This document shows, piece by piece, positions 9,032 to 17,107 of a stretch of 64,000 nt of DNA; the stretch's first letter is position 1, and every line of letters begins with the position of its first letter. The translations under genes were made by a program, and so were the position numbers. Origin of the DNA: Oppiella nova (taxonomy: Eukaryota; Arthropoda; Arachnida; Sarcoptiformes; Oppiidae); assembly GCA_905397405.1 (NCBI GenBank), contig CAJPVJ010000009.1, positions 1 through 64,000 of the forward strand, read 5' to 3'. The notes below the pieces were generated by a model that saw only the letters and a list, made by a program, of their open reading frames with translations, had not been told where the DNA came from and ran no database searches.

Positions 9032-9592
9032 ATGGATGATAAAAAAATGGACGATAAGAAAATTTTTAAAATTCTCCAACATTGGTTCCCAGCGTTGGAG
9101 CAAAGAGATATTCCTAAAAAGAAACATCGTAAACGTTTTGTCGAGTTTCTCAATTGGATCGAAGCTGAAAAGTTTGGTGGGCGATTTCGTGGATATTTAA
9201 TGAAAATTGATCGTATGCAATTTCATGAAAATGAGATTGAGCGTTGTGCGGTTTTTCATGAATATGCAGTAGATAGCTTGGGAATTCAAAATCAAATTCG
9301 TGAAAGAGCGAAGCCTTTATTTGATCATTATGAAGTACACAAAGATGTTATTGGACGCTATTACAATGTTCAAGATCAAGTTTATGATGTTGTTTTTGAA
9401 GAAATATTAAAACAGGCCAGACAACATGATCATGAACTGTTGCTGATTTATGCTGAAGATTATTATTGGTTGATCGTACCGAATCATGAATATAAAATTG
9501 AAAAGTTCTGCAAGTGTTTTAATAAACAATTTCATGATGAAGATGTCAGTATAGAACATTATGCATTATTTGATTGCTCAAGATCGACTTAG
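9032..9592 (+). CDS. Unknown protein, related to the following gene
   Basis: A 186-aa, charged, soluble protein of unknown function. It starts with a doubled MDDKK MDDKK, so an ATG at 9047 is also possible; neither has a good ribosome binding site. The first 40 residues (KIFKILQHWFPALEQRDIPK) and the last 70 (HELLLIYAEDYYWLIVP, then FNKQFHDEDVSIEHYALF) align clearly with the next gene, so the two are tandem paralogues. No known domain, signal peptide or membrane segment is recognised. A shorter overlapping frame (8979-9200) is a shadow. Confidence 0.75.
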   Translation: MDDKKMDDKKIFKILQHWFPALEQRDIPKKKHRKRFVEFLNWIEAEKFGGRFRGYLMKIDRMQFHENEIERCAVFHEYAVDSLGIQNQIRERAKPLFDHYEVHKDVIGRYYNVQDQVYDVVFEEILKQARQHDHELLLIYAEDYYWLIVPNHEYKIEKFCKCFNKQFHDEDVSIEHYALFDCSRST

Positions 9593-9640
9593 TTTTTTGC
9601 AATTAATTCAACATATTGATAATAAAATAGAGAGATATCC

Positions 9641-10141
9641 ATGTCACAGAAAATATATTCATTGCTTCAACATTTAATTCCCGAGCTAAATGCACAAGAA
9701 ATTCCTCAAGATACTAAATTTTATAGTTTTAGTGAATGGCTGAATCAACAGCATGATTTCCTGCATTATATTGAATTAAAAGAATATTATGACAATGGAG
9801 TTGAAGATGATTTCTACTTTAACCAGCACAATATTGATACTGAGCAATTGCAAAATGAGATTGAAGTTGCAATAGCTGAAATATTTGATCAATACGATGA
9901 AGAAGATGATGAGGTCTCATTTGATGATCAAATGGACGCAATGCAACAAACAGAAGAAATCATTTTCGATAAAATTAAACAGGTTGCAAATCAGTATCAG
10001 CTTTCTTTATTGGTTATATATCGTGAAAATCCGTATTGGATGCTTGTACCTACACAAGATGAGCAACAATTAAATCAAATTGTGGATGCTTTTAATGACG
10101 CATTTAATGATGATGGTGATTTAAATATGGCGGTTTATTAA
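9641..10141 (+). CDS. Unknown acidic protein, paralogue of the preceding gene
   Basis: A 166-aa, strongly acidic cytoplasmic protein (a central run of Asp/Glu near residues 80-105). It shares an N-terminal block (KIYSLLQHLIPELNAQEIP) and a C-terminal block (LSLLVIYRENPYWMLVP, then FNDAFNDDGDLNMAVY) with the gene at 9032-9592. GAGAG precedes the ATG. The genes are 48 bp apart and may be co-transcribed. A perfect 13-bp hairpin follows. No function can be assigned. Confidence 0.8.
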   Translation: MSQKIYSLLQHLIPELNAQEIPQDTKFYSFSEWLNQQHDFLHYIELKEYYDNGVEDDFYFNQHNIDTEQLQNEIEVAIAEIFDQYDEEDDEVSFDDQMDAMQQTEEIIFDKIKQVANQYQLSLLVIYRENPYWMLVPTQDEQQLNQIVDAFNDAFNDDGDLNMAVY

Positions 10142-10164
10142 GTTAACTTTTTCGAATTGTTCTG

Positions 10165-10192
10165 ATGAAGCACATCATTTGATGTGCTTCAT
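10165..10192. terminator. Hairpin between convergent genes
   Basis: A perfect 13-bp stem, ATGAAGCACATCA at 10165-10177 and TGATGTGCTTCAT at 10180-10192, with a 2-nt loop. There is no long T-tract, but its place between two convergent stops fits a terminator. Confidence 0.6.
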
Positions 10193-10213
10193 GCTATTTA
10201 TCTTATAAACTTT

Positions 10214-10603
10214 TTAAATTCTGTTCAGTCTATATCTTACTTTAAAACGTGGGTCTTGGAAGAAGAAATAAAATCCCATTGTGAGTAATGTACTGAATAA
10301 AAGCACTACAAAAATGGATAGATCGAGTTGATTGAAATTGTGATTTAGTAAATATGATCTCGCCAATGATATAAGCCCGCCTAAGATGAACACGTAGCTT
10401 AGGGTAGATATGTACGGTGCTTTAGGTGCAAGACGTAGCATAAGATATTGAGGGATTGAAATTAAAAACAACATACTAAGCAAAGCGAATAAAGTCATGA
10501 TAGAAAGAACTTTAGAAGGGGTATAGCCAAACATAAATACCAAGGTATTTATCAGTAGATAGGCTGCAAAAGGAATAAAAATAAACTTTGTCCATGTTTT
10601 CAT
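10214..10603 (-). CDS. Small integral membrane protein, unknown function
   Basis: About 129 aa with four predicted membrane segments (starting FIFIPFAAYLLINTLVFMF) and a basic C-terminus (DPRFKVRYRLNRI). I chose ATG 10603 (MKTWTKFIF), which has an ACAGGT sequence upstream; an in-frame start at 10639 would add 12 polar residues. No family recognised. It is convergent with the paralogue pair to its left and precedes ilvA's 3' end on the same strand. Confidence 0.65.
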   Translation of the reverse strand: MKTWTKFIFIPFAAYLLINTLVFMFGYTPSKVLSIMTLFALLSMLFLISIPQYLMLRLAPKAPYISTLSYVFILGGLISLARSYLLNHNFNQLDLSIFVVLLFSTLLTMGFYFFFQDPRFKVRYRLNRI

Positions 10604-10704
10604 TATTTTGACCTGTTTAAAGTTTTGCTCATTATACATGAGTCACATTTTATAAAAAATAGCCCATAAAAAATTTATAGGCTATTTCGATTTTGAAGCT
10701 ATTT

Positions 10705-12243
10705 CTATTTTAAGAAACGTTGATAACCTAAGTTATTGGTAATTTCTTGATATGGGTAATTGATATTTTCCAAAGTCTCAATCAGTCCATCTGGATTTTG
10801 TACCGCATCTTCTGCATCCAAGCCAACCAAAACACGTCCTTCTGCTGCACCGTGATTACGATAATGGAATAGGCTAATGTTATGGGTTGGACCAAGGCGC
10901 TCCAAGAATGTTAATAAAGCGCCTGGGCGTTCTGGAAACTCAACACGGAACAAACGTTCATTGGCAATATCGGCATGACCCCCAATCAAATAACGGATAT
11001 GCAATTTTGCAACTTCATCATCCGATAAATCATCGACATCATAATGTAATTTCATGGCTTCATAGATGTCATGGCGTTCTTTTTCACCAGCCTTTAAGCT
11101 AATACCGACAAAGACTTGAGCGGCAGATGCATCACTGGCACGGTAGTTAAACTCAGTAATATTACGCCCTTGCAAAGCACGACAGAAATTCAGGAAAGAA
11201 CCTTTTTCTTCTGGAATGGTCACTGCAAAAATGGCTTCTTTACGTTCACCGAGTTCGGTACGCTCAGCAATATAACGTAAACGATCAAAGTTCATATTGG
11301 CGCCGCAAACAATCGACACCATATTTTTGCCTTCAAGACCATGTGCCGCAACGTATTTTTTGATACCTGCAAGCGCCATAGCACCTGAAGGTTCAACAAT
11401 ACTACGACATTCATCATAAGTATCTTTAATTGCCGTACAGATTTCATCTGTATTGACCAGTATCACATCACGTTCAACAATTGGACCTGAGTTATCAGAT
11501 TTTTGTAGTTGAATCACTTCAAATGGCTTTTCACCGATTTGAGCAACGGCTGTGCCATCTGCAAATAATCCTACAGAAGGGAGTATTACACGTTGATTGG
11601 CTTCAAATGCAGCTTTTAAACATGCAGATTCATCATATTCGACAGGAATAACTTTGACATGCGGGGCAACATCACCAAGATATGCCGCTACACCTGCAAT
11701 TAAACCACCACCGCCCACAGCAACAAATACGTATTCAACATCACGCCATTGACGCAATATTTCATTGGCAATTGTACCTTGGCCGGCCATAACCAGTTCA
11801 TCATCATAAGGCGGAATAAAGGTTAAACCTTCGTCATTTGCACGTTGAATGGCATACTTGTTAGCAACATCAAATGAGTCGCCGTGAAGCACAACATCAC
11901 CACCCAAACGTTTTACTGCTTGAACTTTAATATCAGGGGTGGTTTTTGGCATCACAATAATGGCGCGAATACCTAACTTTTGACCAGATAAAGCCACGCC
12001 CTGAGCATGGTTACCTGCTGAAGCAGTAATAACGCCACGTTCCAACTGAGATTTCGGTAATTGACTAATACGGTTATACGCACCGCGTAGTTTGAAGGAA
12101 AAGACAGGTTGTAAATCTTCGCGTTTAAAGCGAATGTTATTGTTTAGTTTTTCACTAATTCGTGGCGCTGCTTCGAGTGGGGTTTCGATTGCAACGTCAT
12201 ACACCGTTGCCTGTAATATTTGTCGAACCAAACGAGACAGCAT
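10705..12243 (-). CDS. ilvA: Biosynthetic threonine ammonia-lyase
   Basis: A 512-aa PLP enzyme that turns L-threonine into 2-oxobutanoate plus ammonia, the first committed step to isoleucine. The PLP lysine lies in FSFKLRGAYNR (about residue 53) and the phosphate-gripping loop is GGGGLIAG (about 180). Residues about 330-510 form two ACT-like regulatory domains, which in the E. coli enzyme bind isoleucine and valine, so this is the long biosynthetic type and not the short catabolic TdcB type. It is divergent from rpiA, with about 115 bp between the two starts. Confidence 0.96.
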   Translation of the reverse strand: MLSRLVRQILQATVYDVAIETPLEAAPRISEKLNNNIRFKREDLQPVFSFKLRGAYNRISQLPKSQLERGVITASAGNHAQGVALSGQKLGIRAIIVMPKTTPDIKVQAVKRLGGDVVLHGDSFDVANKYAIQRANDEGLTFIPPYDDELVMAGQGTIANEILRQWRDVEYVFVAVGGGGLIAGVAAYLGDVAPHVKVIPVEYDESACLKAAFEANQRVILPSVGLFADGTAVAQIGEKPFEVIQLQKSDNSGPIVERDVILVNTDEICTAIKDTYDECRSIVEPSGAMALAGIKKYVAAHGLEGKNMVSIVCGANMNFDRLRYIAERTELGERKEAIFAVTIPEEKGSFLNFCRALQGRNITEFNYRASDASAAQVFVGISLKAGEKERHDIYEAMKLHYDVDDLSDDEVAKLHIRYLIGGHADIANERLFRVEFPERPGALLTFLERLGPTHNISLFHYRNHGAAEGRVLVGLDAEDAVQNPDGLIETLENINYPYQEITNNLGYQRFLK

Positions 12244-12358
12244 GTTAATTTTCCATCTAACAGTTTAAAATGAGCGCTCATTGTAACAAACCGTTGTACC
12301 TTTGCGTTTTAAAATTATGCAAAATGTGCAGGAAATTGAAATTTTATTGAGAGATGTC

Positions 12359-13030
12359 ATGAGCCTTTATGCAACCCAGGACGAGAAAAAACAAGCTGCA
12401 GCCCAAGCCGCTTTAAAACACTTACCAAGAGGGGGCATTTTGGGAGTCGGTACTGGTAGTACAGTGAACTTCTTAATTGAATTATTACCTCAGTTACAAC
12501 TTGAAGCAGCCGTAGCCAGTTCAGAAGCAACAGCTCAACGTCTTAAGAAATTAGGCATTGAAGTGGTTGATATGAACCATGTTGGTGGTTTAGATGCTTA
12601 TGTAGATGGTGCTGATGAAATTGACCGTCATTTACATATGATTAAAGGCGGTGGTGCTGCACTCACACGTGAAAAAATCGTGGCATCTATTGCGAAAAAG
12701 TTTGTATGTATTGTTGATGACTCGAAATGGGTCGATCAATTAGGCCGTGAATTTCCATTGCCTATCGAAGTGATTCCTATGGCACGTTCAGCCGTTGCAC
12801 GTAAAATCGTATCTTTAGGCGGTGACCCAGTTTATCGTGAAGGTGTGGTAACGGATAACGGTAATGTCATTCTAGATGTCTATAACTTAAATATTTTGAA
12901 TGCATTAGAGGTCGAAAAAACTATTAACGATATTCCTGGTGTGGTGTGTAATGGTATTTTTGCGATCAATAAAGCTGATGTTGCTGTAGTTGCCACCAAT
13001 CATGGTATTGAAGAGCGTACCGCAGGATAA
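12359..13030 (+). CDS. rpiA: Ribose-5-phosphate isomerase A
   Basis: A 223-aa enzyme that interconverts ribose 5-phosphate and ribulose 5-phosphate in the pentose phosphate pathway. Conserved blocks are [12 protein letters not shown] (about 30-41), DGADEID (about 85-91) and [15 protein letters not shown] chose ATG 12359 ([12 protein letters not shown]), which has GAGAG six bases upstream and gives the normal family length; a TTG 57 bp upstream would add residues that are not conserved. Confidence 0.95.
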   Translation: MSLYATQDEKKQAAAQAALKHLPRGGILGVGTGSTVNFLIELLPQLQLEAAVASSEATAQRLKKLGIEVVDMNHVGGLDAYVDGADEIDRHLHMIKGGGAALTREKIVASIAKKFVCIVDDSKWVDQLGREFPLPIEVIPMARSAVARKIVSLGGDPVYREGVVTDNGNVILDVYNLNILNALEVEKTINDIPGVVCNGIFAINKADVAVVATNHGIEERTAG

Positions 13031-13036
13031 GAAAAA

Positions 13037-13106
13037 TTTCCCCTAACTTCTGCTTGAGTAAAGACAAGGCTTTTCCTTGCTTTGTAAAGAAAGGTTGGGG
13101 GAGATT
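13037..13106. repeat. Imperfect long hairpin downstream of rpiA
   Basis: TTCCCCTAAC at about 13038-13047 pairs with GTTGGGGGA at about 13095-13103, and the middle contains a nested hairpin (ACAAGG...CCTTG, then TTTGT). Similar C-rich/G-rich intergenic hairpins are scattered in Acinetobacter genomes as REP-like elements. The pairing is seen; the repeat status is recalled, not measured. It may also act as an mRNA 3'-end structure for rpiA. Confidence 0.4.
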
Positions 13107-13126
13107 CTAAAAATAAGCGTATTAAG

Positions 13127-13798
13127 ATGGCAAATCTTCCTGAAATAAAAATCACACATCATGCACGGGCAACACGCTTACGTTTACGTGTTGAACCGAC
13201 GCAGATTCGCTTAACTGTGCCTAAGTATTGTACCCAACGTCAAATTCAGCATTTTTTACACGAGTCTGAACAATGGATGATTGAGACATGGCATAAACAG
13301 CAGGAAAAAATACAGCAGGTTGATCAGATATTACCGACAAGCTTGCAACTGTTTAATTTAAAACTGCCCCTAGAAATTATTTATAAAACTCAAAAAAATA
13401 GCTATATTTTAGATGAGCAAAAGCATCAGTTATTTGTCAGCGAGCGTCAGCCAGAAAGCTATTTAAAAGCTTTTGTGATTGCTTATGCAAAGCATTATTT
13501 ACCGATTTATTTAAAGCAAGTCAGTGATGAAACCCATTTAAAGTTTGGACAGTGTGCTGTTCGACACCCGAAAACGCGTTGGGGAAGTTGTACAGCCCGT
13601 CATGATATTATGCTCAATAGTGCATTGGTTTTATGTGATCAACACATTACCCGTTATGTCTGTGTACATGAATTGGCACATACCAAACATTTTGATCATA
13701 GCGCTGCTTTTTGGTCTGAAGTTGAAAAGCATGATCAACACTATCAGCAGCATCGTAAAGTTTTAAAAAGTAGCGTAATGCCTTGGTGGTGGGTCTAA
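13127..13798 (+). CDS. YgjP-type M48-like metallopeptidase
   Basis: A 223-aa protein of the YgjP/DUF45 family. The zinc site is HELAH (in CVHELAHTKHFDHSAAFW, about residue 180), with the family signature TRWGSCTARHDIMLNSAL just before it. The N-terminal half (THHARATRLRLRVEPTQIRL) is the conserved beta region of this family. Such proteins are cytoplasmic, and the substrate is unknown. Often found near restriction-modification genes, but here it is in a housekeeping context. Confidence 0.85.
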   Translation: MANLPEIKITHHARATRLRLRVEPTQIRLTVPKYCTQRQIQHFLHESEQWMIETWHKQQEKIQQVDQILPTSLQLFNLKLPLEIIYKTQKNSYILDEQKHQLFVSERQPESYLKAFVIAYAKHYLPIYLKQVSDETHLKFGQCAVRHPKTRWGSCTARHDIMLNSALVLCDQHITRYVCVHELAHTKHFDHSAAFWSEVEKHDQHYQQHRKVLKSSVMPWWWV

Positions 13799-13851
13799 TA
13801 AAATAATTAAATTTCTAGATTGCATTAAAACAAAAAAATGAGGAAAAGCGT

Positions 13852-14209
13852 ATGACTGTAAAAAGAATCATAAGTAATATTAAAGCTTTAGATTTAGCCA
13901 GTGCCCAAGCTTTTTTATGGTGATTTTTTAGCGATGGACTTGGTGATGGATCATGGCTGGATCAAAACATTTGCCAGTCAGGAAATCATGCATCCACAAA
14001 TCAGTATTGCTTCGGAAGGTGGAAATAATACAGATGTACCCGATTTTTCAATCGAAGTCGACAATGTGGATGAGCTTTATGAAAAAGCCAAAAAATTAGA
14101 TTTAGACATTCTTTATCCGTTAACCAATGAAGACTGGGGTGTTAGGCGATTCTATGTCAAAGATCCATTTGGAAAGGTTGTAAATATTTTACAACATATT
14201 GAATATTAA
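13852..14209 (+). pseudogene. VOC (glyoxalase-fold) family gene, frameshifted
   Basis: The ATG at 13852, preceded by AGGAAAAG, opens MTVKRIISNIKALDLASAQA and then runs into TGA at about 13921-13923. A different frame takes up the family sequence at once (YGDFLAMDLVMDHGWIKTF to the stop at 14209, ending FYVKDPFGKVVNILQH). The switch lies in a run of six T at 13911-13916; with five the frame is continuous (AQAFYGDFL). So the gene is intact except for one extra base in a homopolymer. VOC proteins bind a metal and act on small molecules; the substrate is unknown. A sequencing error at the T-run is an alternative. Confidence 0.8.
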
Positions 14210-14239
14210 GAAATTTAATGACTTAAGTTGGGTTTTAAA

Positions 14240-14662
14240 ATGTAGTGGAATAAATTAGTTCCAGAACTGATCGTTACCGATTTGGATAAAAGTTATCATT
14301 TTTGGGTGGAAATATTGGGTTTTTCTGTAATGTATCAACGGACTGAAGAAAAATTTATCTATGTGGAACTTGATGGTGTTCAGTTTATGTTAGAGCAACA
14401 GCAACAAGGGCAATGGTTAACAGGAGTGTTGGCCTATCCATTGGGAAGAGGGATTAACTTTCAGTTCGAAGTAGACCAACTCGACAGTATTTTAAATCGT
14501 TTGGATGTCGCACAATGGCCGCTGTTTGCAGCGTTAGAAGAACGTTGGTACCGTGCAGAAACTATAGAGCATGGACAAAAGCAATTTTTAGTTCAAGATC
14601 CAGATGGTTATTTATTACGAATTGTTGAGGTGATTGGGGAAAGAGCAATAACACTAGATTAA
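14240..14662 (+). pseudogene. Second VOC family gene, stop at codon 2
   Basis: The 126-aa frame opened by a TTG at 14282 lacks the first VOC strand. That strand lies upstream in the same frame (WNKLVPELIVTD, from 14246) and leads to an ATG at 14240, but the codon between them is TAG (14243-14245). The ancestral second codon may have been CAG. The rest is a complete VOC fold ending FLVQDPDGYLLRIVEVIG. It resembles bleomycin-resistance-type VOC proteins, which is a fold name and does not prove resistance. Translation from the internal TTG would give an N-terminally shortened protein. Confidence 0.65.
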
Positions 14663-14716
14663 ATAAGGTTGGCTTAAATAAGGTAAGGTTATAGGGACTT
14701 TAATTGAGATACAGCG

Positions 14717-15148
14717 ATGCACATCAGATCTTTTCAAAATCATGACCGAGCACCATTGAGTGAACTTTTTTTAAATACCAGAAAATTAAGTTGGCCGTGG
14801 TTGGATTCTTCGAAATGGGGGCTGAGTGATTTTGAAAAATACACCGAAAATGAAATGATTTTAGTGGCTGAAAAAGACCAAGAATATTTGGGATTTGCAT
14901 CTATTTACCTGCAAGAGAACTTTTTACATCATCTATTTATTGCCCCAAATGCTCAAAATCAGGGTGTAGGGACAGCATTGCTACACGCAGCAGAACAACT
15001 GTTTACGGGTACAGGCTATCTCAAATGTTTATCTGAAAATAAACAAGCTTTGTCTTTTTATTTAGGTTATGGCTGGGAAGCAATCAGCACTGGAGTAAGT
15101 GAAGAAGGTGGATATATATTGATGTCAAAAGCAAAACTTATTCAGTAA
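14717..15148 (+). CDS. GNAT-family N-acetyltransferase
   Basis: A 143-aa single-domain GNAT enzyme. The acetyl-CoA pyrophosphate loop is NAQNQGVGTALLHAAE (about residues 85-100), after the strand HHLFIAP. The C-terminal ENKQALSFYLGYGWEA is the typical motif B region. It transfers an acetyl group to an amine; the acceptor is unknown. The 3' end overlaps the convergent alpha/beta hydrolase gene by 11 bp. Confidence 0.85.
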   Translation: MHIRSFQNHDRAPLSELFLNTRKLSWPWLDSSKWGLSDFEKYTENEMILVAEKDQEYLGFASIYLQENFLHHLFIAPNAQNQGVGTALLHAAEQLFTGTGYLKCLSENKQALSFYLGYGWEAISTGVSEEGGYILMSKAKLIQ

Positions 15149-15959
15149 AACTATTGACCCATTCTATAATTATTTCGACGACTTCATCAGGCTGTTTAAT
15201 CCATGCACTATGTTGATTGCCTTTAGTTTTATGGGTTAAATCCAGCGTGTTTATTTGTGGGTTTTTAAAATAACCACTTAGGCCAAGCATTGAAGACATT
15301 GGTGCAAAATCATCGCCATTTAAATAGACAAATAAGGCAGCGTTATTCACCACGTTTTCTTGACCAATAATATGTGCATAATTTCCTGTAAAGATAACTT
15401 TAGACCAATCACGCATTAAGGATTTTGTCTCTTTATTCCCAAAAGCAATTTTATAGCCTGCAAAATAACCATCTTTTAAAATCATGGCATTGATTACCGT
15501 GACTGCTTTTAAAATATTGATTTTACCTTTTAAGTCCCAATTTTTTAAACCGATATTGCCTGTGGCAACACCAATGACTTTATTTGCATGATTTTGTGCA
15601 TAAAGTGTTGCTAAATGTCCACCTAAACTATGTCCAAATAAGATTGGAACTTGTTGGTTCAGTTCTAAGGCTAGCTTTTCCAGTTGAGGAATAAAGTCAT
15701 TGAGTAAATCAGCATAACCATAATCAATCTTTGCTGAAACAGGCGGAGTATTACGCCCACAATGAGGATAATCAGCCACAATAACATTCAAGCCACTTTG
15801 GCTTAAAGCGGTAATGAGCACCTCGTATTTATTGATTGCTATGCCAAGCGCAGCCAGCAAAATAATACTATGGGTATTTTCAGGGTTGGAATAAATATCG
15901 ACTACAATTGGATATTGCCCAAAATCAATATTCTTTTGGGTGAAAGATGTATTTTTCAT
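15138..15959 (-). CDS. Alpha/beta hydrolase
   Basis: A 273-aa cytoplasmic alpha/beta hydrolase. The nucleophile elbow is FGHSLGGHLA (Ser at about residue 111), and a C-terminal His is plausible in KGNQHSAWI. The region before the elbow (VIVADYPHCGRNTPPV) resembles the oxyanion-hole region of serine lipase/esterase-like members. Three bases separate its start from the stop of the HD-domain gene, so the two form an operon. Substrate unknown. Confidence 0.85.
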   Translation of the reverse strand: MKNTSFTQKNIDFGQYPIVVDIYSNPENTHSIILLAALGIAINKYEVLITALSQSGLNVIVADYPHCGRNTPPVSAKIDYGYADLLNDFIPQLEKLALELNQQVPILFGHSLGGHLATLYAQNHANKVIGVATGNIGLKNWDLKGKINILKAVTVINAMILKDGYFAGYKIAFGNKETKSLMRDWSKVIFTGNYAHIIGQENVVNNAALFVYLNGDDFAPMSSMLGLSGYFKNPQINTLDLTHKTKGNQHSAWIKQPDEVVEIIIEWVNSFTE

Positions 15960-15962
15960 GAT

Positions 15963-16715
15963 TTAGTCCTTAAAAATATTCATTTGAATCATGCTTGAAA
16001 GTCCGAGTGTATGCATTAAAGCAGTTCGTGATTGAGGGTTTCTTTTTGCTTCAATTGAGATAAGTTTACGCATTTCTGAATTAAAATGTACCCGCGGATA
16101 TTGGCTTAAAATTTTGTTTTTAAAACTGTTTGAAAATAAGCTGAGATCAGTCCCAATTACATCACAGGAAGTGGCTTTTTGCAGTAATAGCACTTCTTTA
16201 GAAAGACTGTGATCACTTTCATCTAAACTGCCATTCATATGTAAACAAATCGCATTTGAAATATTAACCATTTTGTCTTCGGGATAATGGTGTTTGCTAC
16301 AGAGGGTTTCAGCTCTTAAGGCACTTTCAAAGCTAAAACATTGACATGCATATTGATCCAAATGATTAACCAGTCCTAAATCATGCATCAAACATGAAAT
16401 AACAAGACTCTCTTGATCAAATTGCCATTGTTTGGTGTGGGCGATAGCAACAGCCCAAAAATAGCTCCGCCAAGAATGATTGATGATCGCTTGAGAGGCT
16501 GTTTGTTCTAATTCGTCCATTGCTTCTTTGACAATTGCTGTGTCAGGAATCTGAAAACTATCCAATGTAAATGAAGTTGAATCATGATTCGCCTTTCGAA
16601 ATGTTTTGCCATAGTTCAGTGTGGCAGGAATGAGGACTTGTTTTATAAGCTGAGTTTTCTCTTTAAAGCTAAGTTTTCCATTACTTGTATTCATCCACGC
16701 TCGTGATCCAATCAT
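15963..16715 (-). CDS. HD-domain phosphohydrolase-like protein
   Basis: A 250-aa protein with an HD domain: the metal-binding HD pair is in CLMHDLGLVNH (about residue 130), preceded by SWRSYFWAVAIAH and followed by CLHMNG. The pattern resembles cyanamide-hydratase-type HD proteins (Ddi2/urea-forming family), but I cannot confirm that activity. Either the TTG at 16721 (5-6 bp after AGGAC) or the ATG at 16715 may start it. It is the first gene of an operon with the alpha/beta hydrolase, and a perfect palindrome sits just upstream of its start. Confidence 0.75.
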   Translation of the reverse strand: MIGSRAWMNTSNGKLSFKEKTQLIKQVLIPATLNYGKTFRKANHDSTSFTLDSFQIPDTAIVKEAMDELEQTASQAIINHSWRSYFWAVAIAHTKQWQFDQESLVISCLMHDLGLVNHLDQYACQCFSFESALRAETLCSKHHYPEDKMVNISNAICLHMNGSLDESDHSLSKEVLLLQKATSCDVIGTDLSLFSNSFKNKILSQYPRVHFNSEMRKLISIEAKRNPQSRTALMHTLGLSSMIQMNIFKD

Positions 16716-16738
16716 GACCAATGCGTCCTTTTGTTGAT

Positions 16739-16758
16739 TTTAGAGTAATTACTCTAAA
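16739..16758. promoter_or_regulatory. Perfect 20-bp palindrome, likely operator
   Basis: TTTAGAGTAATTACTCTAAA is a perfect palindrome 18-24 bp before the start of the HD/hydrolase operon. Size and symmetry suit a TetR- or MarR-type dimer. A half-site (TACTCTAAA) recurs at 17050-17058, next to the divergent GGDEF gene. No regulator gene lies adjacent. The palindrome is seen; binding is inference. Confidence 0.55.
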
Positions 16759-17059
16759 TTATTATGCATAGATCATTTAGCAAGACAAGACCGTTTTCTT
16801 TGAATTTGTTTGAATAGTCTTTTATGCCAAAAACGAGAATTAAAATGAAAAGGTTTGTTTATCATTTTTTTTAGAGGTTTAATTTGATGATTTTATAGGC
16901 GATGTCATTAAATTACATGTTTATTTGTGTATTTATCATCATGAATTTTAAGTGATGGTATAATGCTTTAAAAGTATTTCTTAATAAAAGCAGTTAAATT
17001 ACAAAATAGTCTGATTATTTTAAGCATAAGTTGGGAGCGAATAAAAAAATACTCTAAAC
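16740..17059. other. Intergenic region between HD operon and GGDEF gene
   Basis: About 340 bp, AT-rich. It holds the 20-bp palindrome near the HD gene and an extended -10 sequence, TGGTATAAT, with the -10 hexamer at 16959-16964, reading toward the GGDEF gene. I see no other gene or RNA in it. Confidence 0.5.
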
Positions 17060-17107
17060 TTGGCGACTTGCCAATATTTCCTATTTCTTATCATAAAGAT
17101 ATCAGAC

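Noticed and set aside
8979-9200. 73-aa frame overlapping the start of the 9032 gene
   Set aside because: Different frame of the same DNA; the 9032 frame has a paralogue next door that supports it, this one does not.
13911-13916. Programmed frameshift in the first VOC gene
   Set aside because: The T-run could slip, but there is no downstream stem-loop or known family use of frameshifting; a simple mutation or sequencing error is likelier.
15963-16715. HD-domain gene as a Cas3-type nuclease
   Set aside because: It lacks a helicase domain and any cas neighbours, and its HD pattern is of the small phosphohydrolase type.
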